Of a DNA stretch of 64,000 bases, positions 27,367 to 37,440 are shown piece after piece. The notes below the pieces were generated by a model. It ran no database searches. It was not told where the DNA came from and saw nothing but the letters and a program-made list of their open reading frames with translations. The translations under genes were made by a program, and so were the position numbers. The DNA comes from Lentisphaerota bacterium (GTDB lineage Bacteria; Verrucomicrobiota; Kiritimatiellia; UBA8416; JAIOPI01). The DNA lies in assembly GCA_021413965.1 (NCBI GenBank), contig JAIOPI010000022.1, positions 124,001-188,000 of the forward strand. The letters run 5' to 3'. Position 1 is the first letter of the stretch. Each line of letters opens with the position of its first letter.

Positions 27367-27408
27367 ATTGTCGCAAATTATCACTCATTGTGCGAAATAT
27401 TCTCACAA
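27367..27408. promoter_or_regulatory. Candidate enhancer-binding-protein sites
   Basis: Two adjacent related 21-base stretches begin with ATTGT at 27367 and 27387. The second (27388-27408) is a dyad, TTGTGnGAA-N3-TTCnCACAA. They lie 50-90 bases upstream of the plus-strand sigma-54 promoter and about 160-200 bases from the minus-strand one. This is the usual place for NtrC-type activator sites. Which protein binds is unknown; the activator at 47444 is a candidate. Confidence 0.45.
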
Positions 27409-27456
27409 TCAAGAAGTTTACGCCGCATACAGAGCCTCAGAGGCGATAATCCGGCT

Positions 27457-27472
27457 TGGCATAGGGGTTGCT
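27457..27472 (+). promoter_or_regulatory. Sigma-54 promoter of the prepilin operon
   Basis: TGGCATAGGGGTTGCT matches the sigma-54 consensus TGGCACG-N4-TTGCT with only two changes in the -24 block. GG and GC are exactly 10 bases apart. It lies 33 bases upstream of the ATG at 27505. Confidence 0.7.
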
Positions 27473-27504
27473 TGAATTCGGGTGGTCCGCGGGAGAGGAC
27501 TGGC

Positions 27505-27972
27505 ATGGCCATGTTTCACAAAACTGATGACGTCACGATAGACGAGGCACCGGCGCACCCGCCTGCCAAGTCACGCGCCGGTGTCGGCCTGATCGAAGTG
27601 GTCATTGCGCTATTCATCTTCGCCGGCAGTGTGGCCGGCATGTGCGCGCTGGTGCTGATGGTTCGCGAAGCGAGCGACCGTGCACGCGATCACTACGTAG
27701 CCGTTAACCTGGCCAAGAACCGGTTGGAGCGCGCCAAGAGTTTCGGGTTCAGCCAACTCAGCCTATTTGCGGAGAACCAGGTGCCGATGAACAGTCAGGG
27801 GGCGCCAAACGCGAAAGGCGATTTTCGCCGGACCACGGTGGTCTCGAACATTGCCGCCAACCTGACCGAAGTGCGGGTCACGGTGGAAATCCGCAATCGT
27901 GACACGTGGGAGTTTGTGCCTGGCGAAGAAGATATCCGGTCCTATGTGGCCGACATCACGGAGCACCCATGA
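27505..27972 (+). CDS. Minor pseudopilin, PilV/GspI-like
   Basis: ATG 27505 is preceded by GGGAGAGG. The 155-residue product has a 25-residue-class leader ending SRAG, then VGLIEVVIALFIFAGSVAG. This gives Glu at +5 and a hydrophobic helix as in class III signal prepilins. The rest is a short globular domain with GxxRRTTVV and VEIRNRDTWEF strands. Minor pilins of this type prime pilus or pseudopilus assembly. It is first in an operon: its stop overlaps the next start as ATGA (27969-27972). Confidence 0.75.
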   Translation: MAMFHKTDDVTIDEAPAHPPAKSRAGVGLIEVVIALFIFAGSVAGMCALVLMVREASDRARDHYVAVNLAKNRLERAKSFGFSQLSLFAENQVPMNSQGAPNAKGDFRRTTVVSNIAANLTEVRVTVEIRNRDTWEFVPGEEDIRSYVADITEHP

Positions 27973-30050
27973 TCACGGCTCCCCCCCGCACCGCCTCCGG
28001 CTTCACCCTGGTCGAAATGGTTATCGCCACGTCGATCCTCGTGGTCGCCATGGCGCTCGCCATGACCGGCTATGTGTACATCTGGGCCGAAACCAACAAG
28101 AGCATCACGCAGGACGAACTCGATATCCAGGTCCAGCAATCCATCGAGGAAATCAAGAAGGACCTCCGCCTGACGGCACTCGAGAAAATCTATTACTTTC
28201 CCGAGGGCGCGGTCACCAACACGGCCATCAGCATGCCCCTGGCACGCGACACCGACGGCGATGGCGCTGTGGACGTGGGGGCCGACGGCAAGATCGTGTG
28301 GGATCGGACGGTGATCTATCACGTTTGGGCCGGGAATCCGACCCAGTTGCGCAAGACCACCTTCTCGCCGCGCGACAATTCGCTGACGGTCACGCAGCTG
28401 CAGGAGCAGCTGAACAGCGTGGCAACGGTCGGCAATGGCACCGCCACGTATAACTCCTCGAATGCCACCACCAAGGTCATCTTCCAGAATCTGTTCACCT
28501 GGAGCGTGCAGCCCCAGAGTTCGAGCTTTGACGGCTACTCCGCCACGAACATGCGCAGCCTGGATGCAGTTCTCGGCTCGACGGTGCTGAGCAATGGCAA
28601 CCAGACCCTGCGGTTCCGCGTGACCGGCAAGAACCCCAGTTCGTCCGGCTACCGCGTCGGCCTGGATACGCTCTTCATGTCCCCGTCCTACGGCGTCCGC
28701 GAGGCGGAGGCACAGTTGCCGGCCACGGCGGTCGTGGGCACGACCATTCCGACCAATGTGTACATGAATGCCGGTTCGTGGAGCGGGAATTATCACTTGT
28801 CCTTCCCCGCGACGGCCACGAATCAATCCTTCACACTCACACTGCCGAACGACCGGTGGGAGGAAACCAACTTCCGCAGCACCGGCGAATTGCACGACGA
28901 CACATCCGTCTTCTTCGATACGAGCCTGGCGCCCACCGACTTCGTCGTCGCCCTGGAAGGCAACTACAGCTACAACTGGTGGGCCACCAACCAAACCGGC
29001 GACGCCTACGGTGGGCAGACCGTGGCCGACAATGTCAAGGGCGCCGCCGTGCGCGTGCTGATCCGCGGCCGGAACATGGAGCCCGGCAAGGCCATCGATT
29101 TCAGCGGCGGCAAGACCTGGGTGCTCTTCCGGTCAGGCACCGGCCCGCTCACCATCACGGACGCATTCATCGCCGAAGCCAATGCCACGGATGGAATCGC
29201 CACGATGGACGCGGTGCCCGGCACCACCACGCGCCTGAGATTCGGCGGCGCAAACAGTCTCTCCTTAAGCAGCAGCGGCAGCGCGTCGTGGTGCGACCAG
29301 GCGTCCACCTTCCCCATCGACAAGCGCAAGAGCTACCTGGTGACCTATCTGGTCAGCCCCACGGCGGGCTATGGCAACGCCTGGCGCTGGCTTGAGACCA
29401 ACACGATGGATTACGTGGGAGCCTACATGATTGCCGCCTCCAACAGCCCCACGGCAGGCACGGCCGCCGCCGAGAATTGGAGTACACGTTCGGACGTCTA
29501 CACCACCAATTCCATTCCGGCCGTCTGGGCCACGTGGGTGACCTATCCCACCAACGGAACCTACACGTCGGCCATCTTCGATACGCAACACAACGCGGCT
29601 CCGTTCACCGGCATCGCGTGGAACTCCGTCATTCCGTCGGGTGGTTACCTCGGCATGCGGGTCCGCTCGGGCAATAGCAACGACCTCTCGGACGCCGCCA
29701 GCTGGACCAACCTCGCCGCCATGACCTCACCCGGGGCGATCAATCCCGGCAACAAGCGCTACGTTCAGTTCCAGGCCACCCTCCGACCCTCGTCCGGGGG
29801 GAACCTGACGCCCAAGCTGCGCGATGTGGCCATCAGTTGGCCGGCGGAGACCAGGATCGTGGACATTGGCGGGACGTTCACCAAAGGCCCGGATTACGGC
29901 ATTTTCGAAATGCTGGTGAACGGACAGGCGATCAAGAAGGGCGTGGTTGTGAATCTGGAGATCTTCGATTACACGCGCGCCCACGGGACCAGCAACCGCA
30001 TCACCTCGGCCGCCACCACTGAAGTGACGCCGCGCAACAGTGGCCGCTGA
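27969..30050 (+). CDS. Very large PilW/GspJ-like prepilin
   Basis: The start at ATG 27969 overlaps the previous stop. The 693-residue product begins with a prepilin signal ASG^FTLVEMVIATSILVVAMA and Glu at +5. Ordinary PilW/GspJ proteins have about 200-350 residues. The extra 400 or so residues form Thr/Asn/Ser-rich beta-sandwich-like sequence, which may be a tip-displayed ligand-binding domain. A DTDGDGAVDVGADG calcium-loop-like stretch lies near residue 95. It is second in the prepilin operon, which suggests a minor pilin carrying an adhesive head; this is inferred. Confidence 0.75.
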   Translation: MITAPPRTASGFTLVEMVIATSILVVAMALAMTGYVYIWAETNKSITQDELDIQVQQSIEEIKKDLRLTALEKIYYFPEGAVTNTAISMPLARDTDGDGAVDVGADGKIVWDRTVIYHVWAGNPTQLRKTTFSPRDNSLTVTQLQEQLNSVATVGNGTATYNSSNATTKVIFQNLFTWSVQPQSSSFDGYSATNMRSLDAVLGSTVLSNGNQTLRFRVTGKNPSSSGYRVGLDTLFMSPSYGVREAEAQLPATAVVGTTIPTNVYMNAGSWSGNYHLSFPATATNQSFTLTLPNDRWEETNFRSTGELHDDTSVFFDTSLAPTDFVVALEGNYSYNWWATNQTGDAYGGQTVADNVKGAAVRVLIRGRNMEPGKAIDFSGGKTWVLFRSGTGPLTITDAFIAEANATDGIATMDAVPGTTTRLRFGGANSLSLSSSGSASWCDQASTFPIDKRKSYLVTYLVSPTAGYGNAWRWLETNTMDYVGAYMIAASNSPTAGTAAAENWSTRSDVYTTNSIPAVWATWVTYPTNGTYTSAIFDTQHNAAPFTGIAWNSVIPSGGYLGMRVRSGNSNDLSDAASWTNLAAMTSPGAINPGNKRYVQFQATLRPSSGGNLTPKLRDVAISWPAETRIVDIGGTFTKGPDYGIFEMLVNGQAIKKGVVVNLEIFDYTRAHGTSNRITSAATTEVTPRNSGR

Positions 30051-30183
30051 TGGTGGGCCGGATTCGAGAATGGACGAGATGGTGCAATCGTCGGCGGGAC
30101 GTCACGTGCGGCGCCCCGTGAAGGGGCGCGCGGGGATTGCCAACGTTGGGTCGGACGTGTTCGGAGTAAAGGAGGAAGTGGTC

Positions 30184-31347
30184 ATGCAAACGTCGCACCG
30201 CAGTTCAAACAGGCGTGAGGGGTCCGCCCTGTTCACGGTCATGCTGATCGTCCTGGTGATTGCCGCCCTGTTGGGCATCACCTGCAAAGCCAGCGTTCAA
30301 CGCGTCTTCACCGCCCGCAAACTGGCGGACCGCGTACGCGCGCTGTCCATTGCCGAAGCCGGCGCCAACAAGGCCTACGCCATTCTGCAGAATGACTTCA
30401 ATGCGCGGCTCGATGACACGCCATTCCCACTCACGTCCTATGCGGGCGGCACTTATGATGTCAGCGTGGCGACCGTGGGCGTGTTTGTGGCCGTGGTCTC
30501 CAGCGAGGGGCACTATGGTACGGCCGACGCGCAGGTTGTTGTCGACGTGAAGAACTACGGCGCGAGCTCGAATGCCGTACAAAACTCGTCCGCGCTGAAC
30601 TACTCGATCTTGTGTGGCGGCACCTTCGATTTTGGCGGCTGCGGCACGATCAGCAGTTCCAACGGCGCGGCCCTGCTGCACTCCAATGGAGGCCTGACCA
30701 TACGCGGTGACGCCCAGGTGGGACTGGACATCCGCTCCTCAACCAAGATCACCCTGTCCAACGGCGTGGATATCAACGGTCGCGTGACGTCGCCCACGCT
30801 GTCGTACAACGCGTCCAAAGTCACGTCCACGGGCGGCTTCTTCCAGCAGGCCGTGCCGCTGGTGCCGATCCCCGATCTCGACTTCACGCCGTTCAATGCC
30901 TGGGCCGCTAGTCACGGAGAGGTCAAGAATGGCGGCTGGTCGCTGAGCGGCGGCACCTACAACGCCAACGGCGGCGTGATCTGGGTCAACGGTGATGTCC
31001 AGATTTCCAGTTCAACCATTGTCAACGGGTCGATCTTTGCCACCGGGAGCATCAAACTCGCCGGCTCGGCGGTCATCAACCACGGCGATTCCGGCATCGC
31101 CATCGCCGCGCGCGATGGCAACATCGACTACCAGACCAGCGGCGCCACCTACGGGATGATCTATGCCAAGACCGGCAGTTTCACGCAGACATCAAACGGT
31201 CGCATGGAAGGGCAGATGATCATCAAGGGCAACATCAACAAGGGCGGCGCTTCCGACGAAATGTTGTATGTCAAAACGATCCTGACCACGCCCGGTGTGA
31301 CGTCGAGCGCCTCCGATCTGATAGGCGTTTCGGCCTGGCAGAAGTAG
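30184..31347 (+). CDS. PilX-like pilus assembly protein
   Basis: The start at ATG 30184 is fixed by a strong AAAGGAGG ribosome-binding site 8 bases upstream. The 387-residue product begins with NRREGSALFTVMLIVLVIAALLGI, the SALxxVLxxLxxxxxL hydrophobic start typical of PilX N-terminal domains, followed by IAEAGANKAY. The C-terminal 230 residues are Ser/Gly/Asn-rich repeated beta strands like a polymer-forming bactofilin-type or beta-helix fold. It is third in the prepilin operon and is followed 23 bases later by a terminator. Confidence 0.75.
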   Translation: MQTSHRSSNRREGSALFTVMLIVLVIAALLGITCKASVQRVFTARKLADRVRALSIAEAGANKAYAILQNDFNARLDDTPFPLTSYAGGTYDVSVATVGVFVAVVSSEGHYGTADAQVVVDVKNYGASSNAVQNSSALNYSILCGGTFDFGGCGTISSSNGAALLHSNGGLTIRGDAQVGLDIRSSTKITLSNGVDINGRVTSPTLSYNASKVTSTGGFFQQAVPLVPIPDLDFTPFNAWAASHGEVKNGGWSLSGGTYNANGGVIWVNGDVQISSSTIVNGSIFATGSIKLAGSAVINHGDSGIAIAARDGNIDYQTSGATYGMIYAKTGSFTQTSNGRMEGQMIIKGNINKGGASDEMLYVKTILTTPGVTSSASDLIGVSAWQK

Positions 31348-31370
31348 ATCGCCTTCTTCACGCCTTTCAG

Positions 31371-31409
31371 GAGCCCGGCAGTCGCGCGCTGTCGGGCTCG
31401 CTTTTTTTA
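31371..31409 (+). terminator. Rho-independent terminator of the prepilin operon
   Basis: An 11-bp stem (GAGCCCGGCAG with CTGTCGGGCTC, one G-T wobble) and a 7-base loop are followed by C and seven T residues. It ends the 27505-31347 operon. Confidence 0.9.
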
Positions 31410-31639
31410 TGACCGGTCTTCCGGACTCCGGGCCGGCCAGCCGTCGCGTCCCCCGCCCCTGCCCTACGGACGCGTGGCCCCTCCTGTCACATCCCCCCAT
31501 GATGGTCGGAACCAGGTGCTTCGCGCTTGCGCGCACCGCCCATTCCCACTATCGTCTCCCCCCACTCGACGACACGCATAGTCTGCAGTCGCCCGAGACT
31601 GGTCCCAGGGTTTTCTTTCGCAGTACAAGGAGACGCAGG

Positions 31640-33427
31640 ATGACGGCACCGACGCAAAACAGGAAACTTCTGGCTTGGGTGGACGATGTCACCCGGCTTT
31701 GCACGCCCGATCACGTCTATTGGTGCGACGGATCCACCGCCGAATACGCGCGCTTCATGGATCAGATGGTCGCCTCGGGCATGGCCACCAAGCTGTCAAA
31801 GCGCCCCAACAGCTACCATTTTCGCTCGCACGCCTCCGACGTGGCGCGCGTCGAGGACCGGACCTACATCGCCAGCCGCACCAAGGACGAAGCGGGCCCC
31901 ACGAACAATTGGGTTGCCCCGGAAGACCTGAAGCAGACGATGCGCGGGCTGTATGCGGGCTGCATGCAGGGCCGCACCCTGTACGTCATTCCGTTCAGCA
32001 TGGGCGTCATCGGCAGCCCGATTGCCAAGATTGGCGTGCAAATCACCGACTCTCCGTACGTGGTGGTCAACCAGCACATCATGACCCGCGTCGGCACGCG
32101 CGTGCTGCAGGCGCTGGGGCAGGACGGCGCTTTCATTCCCTGTCTGCATTCGGTGGGCGCCCCGCTCAAGCCCGGCGAGCAGGATGTGGCCTGGCCTTGC
32201 GCCCCGATCGAGAAGAAGTATATTGCGCACTTCCCCGACGAAAGCCTGATCTGGAGCTACGGGTCTGGCTACGGCGGCAACGCGCTGCTGGGCAAGAAGT
32301 GCCTGGCCCTGCGCATCGCCTCCGTGATCGCCCGGCGCGAGGGGTGGATGGCTGAGCACATGCTGATCCTGCGCCTGACCTCTCCCGCAGGCAAACGCTA
32401 CCACATCGCGGCCGCGTTCCCCTCGGCCTGCGGCAAGACCAACCTCGCCATGCTGCGTCCCACCATCCCCGGCTGGACATGTGAGTGCGTCGGCGACGAC
32501 ATCGCCTGGATGAAGATCGGTCCGGATGGACGGCTGCGCGCCATCAACCCGGAAGCGGGCTTCTTCGGCGTGGCCCCCGGCACGAGTTACAAATCCAACC
32601 CCATGGCCATGGACACCATCCGCGAAAACTCGATCTTCACCAACTGTGTCGTCACCGGCCAGGGCGACATCTGGTGGGAAGACATGGGCGTGCCCTGCGA
32701 GGGGGGGACGGACTGGAAGGGGAATCCCTGGACGCCGGGCAAGGGCGAAAAAGGCGCCCACCCGAACGCGCGTTTCACGGCGCCCGCCCGGCAGTGCCCT
32801 GTCATCTGCCCGGATTGGGAAGACCCGGCGGGCGTGCCCATCGATATCTTCATTTTCGGCGGGCGACGCACGCAGGTCATGCCGTTGGTGCACGAAGCCC
32901 TGGATTGGGATCACGGGGTCTTCATGGGCGCCACGGCCGCCAGCGAACCGACGGCGGCCGCGCTAGACGTGAAGGCCAAGCTGCGGCGGGATCCGATGGC
33001 GATGCTGCCCTTCTGCGGGTACAACGTGGCGGACTACTGGCAGCACTGGTTCGACATGGGCGACAAGCTCGGCGCCAAGGCTCCTAAAATTTTCTACGTC
33101 AATTGGTTCCGCAAGAGCCCGGACGGCAAGTGGCTCTGGCCCGGGTTTGGTGAAAACGGCCGCGTCCTCAAGTGGATGTGCGAACGTACCGATGGCAAGG
33201 TTCAAGGCCAGACGACACCCATCGGGCGGATGCCTGCGGATGGCGAATTTGACCTGACGGGGCTGCCCATGAGCAAGGCCGAGTGGGATGAGCTGATGCG
33301 CGTGGATCTGGGCGCATTCAAAGCCGAACTGACGGATCTGGACGATTACATGGCGCAATTTGGCAGCCGGTTGCCGGCCCGCATGCGCGCGCAGGTGGCA
33401 AGCTACAAGCAGCGCTTGGGCGATTGA
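31640..33427 (+). CDS. pckG: Phosphoenolpyruvate carboxykinase (GTP)
   Basis: The start at ATG 31640 has AAGGAG upstream. The 595 residues are the normal length of GTP-type PEPCK. Motifs: SYGSGYGGNALLGKKC, the P-loop FPSACGKTNLAM, the metal/nucleotide segment GDDIAW and IFGGRRT. It converts oxaloacetate and GTP to phosphoenolpyruvate, CO2 and GDP in the cytoplasm, linking the TCA cycle and gluconeogenesis. The cysteine in the P-loop (ACGKTN) is characteristic of the GTP class. It follows the prepilin operon terminator and precedes tRNA-Glu, with no sign of an operon. Confidence 0.95.
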   Translation: MTAPTQNRKLLAWVDDVTRLCTPDHVYWCDGSTAEYARFMDQMVASGMATKLSKRPNSYHFRSHASDVARVEDRTYIASRTKDEAGPTNNWVAPEDLKQTMRGLYAGCMQGRTLYVIPFSMGVIGSPIAKIGVQITDSPYVVVNQHIMTRVGTRVLQALGQDGAFIPCLHSVGAPLKPGEQDVAWPCAPIEKKYIAHFPDESLIWSYGSGYGGNALLGKKCLALRIASVIARREGWMAEHMLILRLTSPAGKRYHIAAAFPSACGKTNLAMLRPTIPGWTCECVGDDIAWMKIGPDGRLRAINPEAGFFGVAPGTSYKSNPMAMDTIRENSIFTNCVVTGQGDIWWEDMGVPCEGGTDWKGNPWTPGKGEKGAHPNARFTAPARQCPVICPDWEDPAGVPIDIFIFGGRRTQVMPLVHEALDWDHGVFMGATAASEPTAAALDVKAKLRRDPMAMLPFCGYNVADYWQHWFDMGDKLGAKAPKIFYVNWFRKSPDGKWLWPGFGENGRVLKWMCERTDGKVQGQTTPIGRMPADGEFDLTGLPMSKAEWDELMRVDLGAFKAELTDLDDYMAQFGSRLPARMRAQVASYKQRLGD

Positions 33428-33521
33428 CGCCCACCACCCGACCCGCTATAGTTTCGGTTCGTTTGCCGGGGAAAACGCAAGCGGTTGGTGGATGCCCGCA
33501 GCCCAAATCCACATTAGGCAC

Positions 33522-33596
33522 GCCCCCTTCGTCTATCGGCTAGGACACCAGGTTCTCATCCTGGTAAGAGGGGTTCGACTCCCCTAGGGGGTGCCA
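33522..33596 (+). tRNA. tRNA-Glu (anticodon CTC)
   Basis: A full cloverleaf can be drawn over 75 bases including encoded CCA. The acceptor is GCCCCCT/AGGGGGT (first pair G-U), the anticodon stem CCAGG/CCTGG has loop TTCTCAT, and the T loop is TTCGACT. The anticodon CTC is at 33555-33557. Confidence 0.95.
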
Positions 33597-33638
33597 GTCA
33601 CCAGAGCGGCTTCCTACGTGCGCCGCACGGTGACTGGC
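33593..33638 (+). repeat. Long hairpin joined to the tRNA-Glu 3' end
   Basis: A perfect 10-bp inverted repeat (GCCAGTCACC at 33593-33602, GGTGACTGGC at 33629-33638) encloses a second 5-bp stem (GCGGC/GCCGC). The left arm begins with the discriminator base and CCA of the tRNA. No T-tract follows. It may act in processing or termination of the tRNA transcript. Confidence 0.55.
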
Positions 33639-33750
33639 GCGGCCAGCCAAACCAAACCGCGTCGCGCGATCAACGCCCCCATCCGCTCTGGTGCCCGGTG
33701 CCCTTCAGGTGAACATATCTGCGGATTTCTCCGGAATCCGAACACGCACG

Positions 33751-33772
33751 CTCCTTTATCTCTGTAAAGGAG
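33751..33772 (+). promoter_or_regulatory. Hairpin covering the ribosome-binding site of the GIY-YIG gene
   Basis: CTCCTTTA (33751-33758) is the exact complement of TAAAGGAG (33765-33772), with a 6-base loop. The right arm is the Shine-Dalgarno sequence for the ATG at 33779. Folding would hide it from ribosomes. Confidence 0.6.
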
Positions 33773-33778
33773 ACCACC

Positions 33779-34030
33779 ATGCCGCTCCCCTACTGCGTCT
33801 ACGTCCTGCTCTCCCTAAGCGACCACAATATCTACGTCGGCTACACCACCGACCTCCCTCGCCGACTCGACGCGCGCGGACCGACCCGGAAACCGCGTCT
33901 CCTCGAAATCGATCGGCCACACATTCAACGAGACGGCGAACGGCTCGTCGTCCAACTGGGGGGATGCGGGCAACCGCGTGGGACCCCGTTGGTCAGAGCC
34001 TTGACGTATTCATATCGCCCGTTCAAGTAA
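33779..34030 (+). pseudogene. Degenerate GIY-YIG endonuclease-domain gene
   Basis: The first 30 residues, YCVYVLLSLSDHNIYVGYTTDLPRRL, are a clear GIY-YIG beginning (VYVLL...YVGYT..LPRRL). The remaining 53 residues of the frame do not resemble the family, which normally continues with HNxG, a TxxRxPxxLxY strand and a catalytic Glu. Another frame downstream reads THSTRRRTARRP, reminiscent of that lost region, so a frameshift plus decay is likely. The ribosome-binding site AAAGGAG is intact but lies in a hairpin. If translated, the 83-residue product would lack a complete nuclease site. Confidence 0.6.
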
Positions 34031-34106
34031 AGCAGTCCATCTGTGAAGGCGATAAAGCGCCCTGCATCTTACGGATCATGCCACCCGCCACACATCGGGA
34101 ATGCGC

Positions 34107-34997
34107 TCAGTGGCCCGCCGGCCAGGCCAGACACTCCCTGCGGAAAATCGCGACGCTCTGGGAAAGGCTGCGGCGCTTCGGATAGATGAGGGCGATCTGA
34201 CGCGTGGCCGGCTGCGGCGAGAGGGTGCGAAAGGCGACGCGACGATGCTTGAATGAAGCAACGGCGAGACGCGGCGTAAAGGTGATGCCGAGCCCCGTTT
34301 CCACCATGGCCAGTACGGTGTCGAGCTGCGAGCTGTCCACGGACACAAACGGGTCGCTCAGCGTCCGGCTGCAGACTTCCAGCGTCTGGCGGCTCAGGCA
34401 GTGCACCTCCTTCATCAGGACCAGTGGATGGTGCATCACGTCTTCGACGGTGACGACCGTACGCCGACACAGGGGATGACGCCGCGGCAACGTGACGAGC
34501 AACTCATCCTCCATGAGAATGTCAACCGTCATGTCGCGCCCACCCGGGAACGGCGGACTGGCTAGGCCTGCGTCCAGACGTCCCTCGCGCATGGCTTGCA
34601 ACAGCGTGTCGGTCGTTTCCTCCGCGACGCGAAATTGAAGCCCGGGACTCGACCGCAGACACCGGTCGATCAGGGATGGCAGGAGATACGGGGCAATGGT
34701 CGGGATGGCTCCCACGGCCAGTTCTCTGCCGGGCGCACCGGCAGCATCGCACACCTCCACCTGGATCGCCCCCAATTCGTTGAGGAGCGACTGCGCCCGC
34801 GGAAGCAGCCGTTCGCCGCGCGCCGTCAGCAACGCACCGCGCCGTGTGCGTCGGAACAGAGCGTGTCCGATTTCCGCTTCCAGCTTGAGGATCTGCTGGC
34901 TGAGGCTCGGCTGCGAAACGTTACACGCCTTTGCCGCGCGGGAGAAGGTTCCGTGGCGCGCCACGGCCTGAAAATAGCGGAGCTGATGAATTTCCAT
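34107..34997 (-). CDS. oxyR: OxyR-type LysR-family peroxide sensor
   Basis: The start is at ATG 34997 (MEIHQLRYFQAVARHGTFSRAA), giving 296 residues, the normal LysR length. It has an N-terminal winged helix-turn-helix (about 1-60) and a periplasmic-binding-protein-like sensor domain. HCLSRQTLEVC places C200 and C209 with the spacing and flanking His-Cys-Leu of E. coli OxyR C199/C208, the H2O2-sensing disulfide pair. It is divergent from katG, and a four-part ATAG/CTAT-type OxyR site lies between the two genes. It is expected to activate katG under peroxide stress and to repress itself. Confidence 0.92.
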   Translation of the reverse strand: MEIHQLRYFQAVARHGTFSRAAKACNVSQPSLSQQILKLEAEIGHALFRRTRRGALLTARGERLLPRAQSLLNELGAIQVEVCDAAGAPGRELAVGAIPTIAPYLLPSLIDRCLRSSPGLQFRVAEETTDTLLQAMREGRLDAGLASPPFPGGRDMTVDILMEDELLVTLPRRHPLCRRTVVTVEDVMHHPLVLMKEVHCLSRQTLEVCSRTLSDPFVSVDSSQLDTVLAMVETGLGITFTPRLAVASFKHRRVAFRTLSPQPATRQIALIYPKRRSLSQSVAIFRRECLAWPAGH

Positions 34998-34999
34998 GT

Positions 35000-35036
35000 A
35001 TAGGCCGCGCCTATGTTGTCTATTCGTAATAAGTAT
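35000..35036. promoter_or_regulatory. OxyR binding site between oxyR and katG
   Basis: ATAG-N7-CTAT-N7-ATTC-N7-GTAT at 35000, 35011, 35022 and 35033 has exactly the spacing of the OxyR tetramer motif ATAG-N7-CTAT-N7-ATAG-N7-CTAT. The first half is perfect; the second matches 5 of 8. It starts 2 bases upstream of the oxyR ATG, which suits autorepression. Confidence 0.75.
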
Positions 35037-35050
35037 TTCAACAATATTAT
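35022..35050 (+). promoter_or_regulatory. Putative katG promoter overlapping the OxyR site
   Basis: A -10 TATTAT (35045-35050) is 17 bases from a poor -35, ATTCGT (35022-35027). The -35 lies within the distal OxyR half-site. A weak -35 overlapped by OxyR is usual for OxyR-activated promoters. Confidence 0.5.
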
Positions 35051-35076
35051 AAAGTCTGTCACCTTGTGCGTGCTGA

Positions 35077-37329
<2,253 letters not shown>

Positions 37330-37440
37330 TGACCGAGTCGCACTCGACAACACCGGTTGCGCACGTCTCACCAGTTGACGTGCCCATTCAAGTTTGCGCC
37401 GGTTGATAGCGGCTGCGGCGTGAGAAGCCGCTTTACATAC

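Noticed and set aside
33522-33778. tRNA-Glu as a possible integration site of a mobile element
   Set aside because: I found no second copy of the tRNA 3' end in the window, and the only Xer-type recombinase (61406-62293) is in a housekeeping context.
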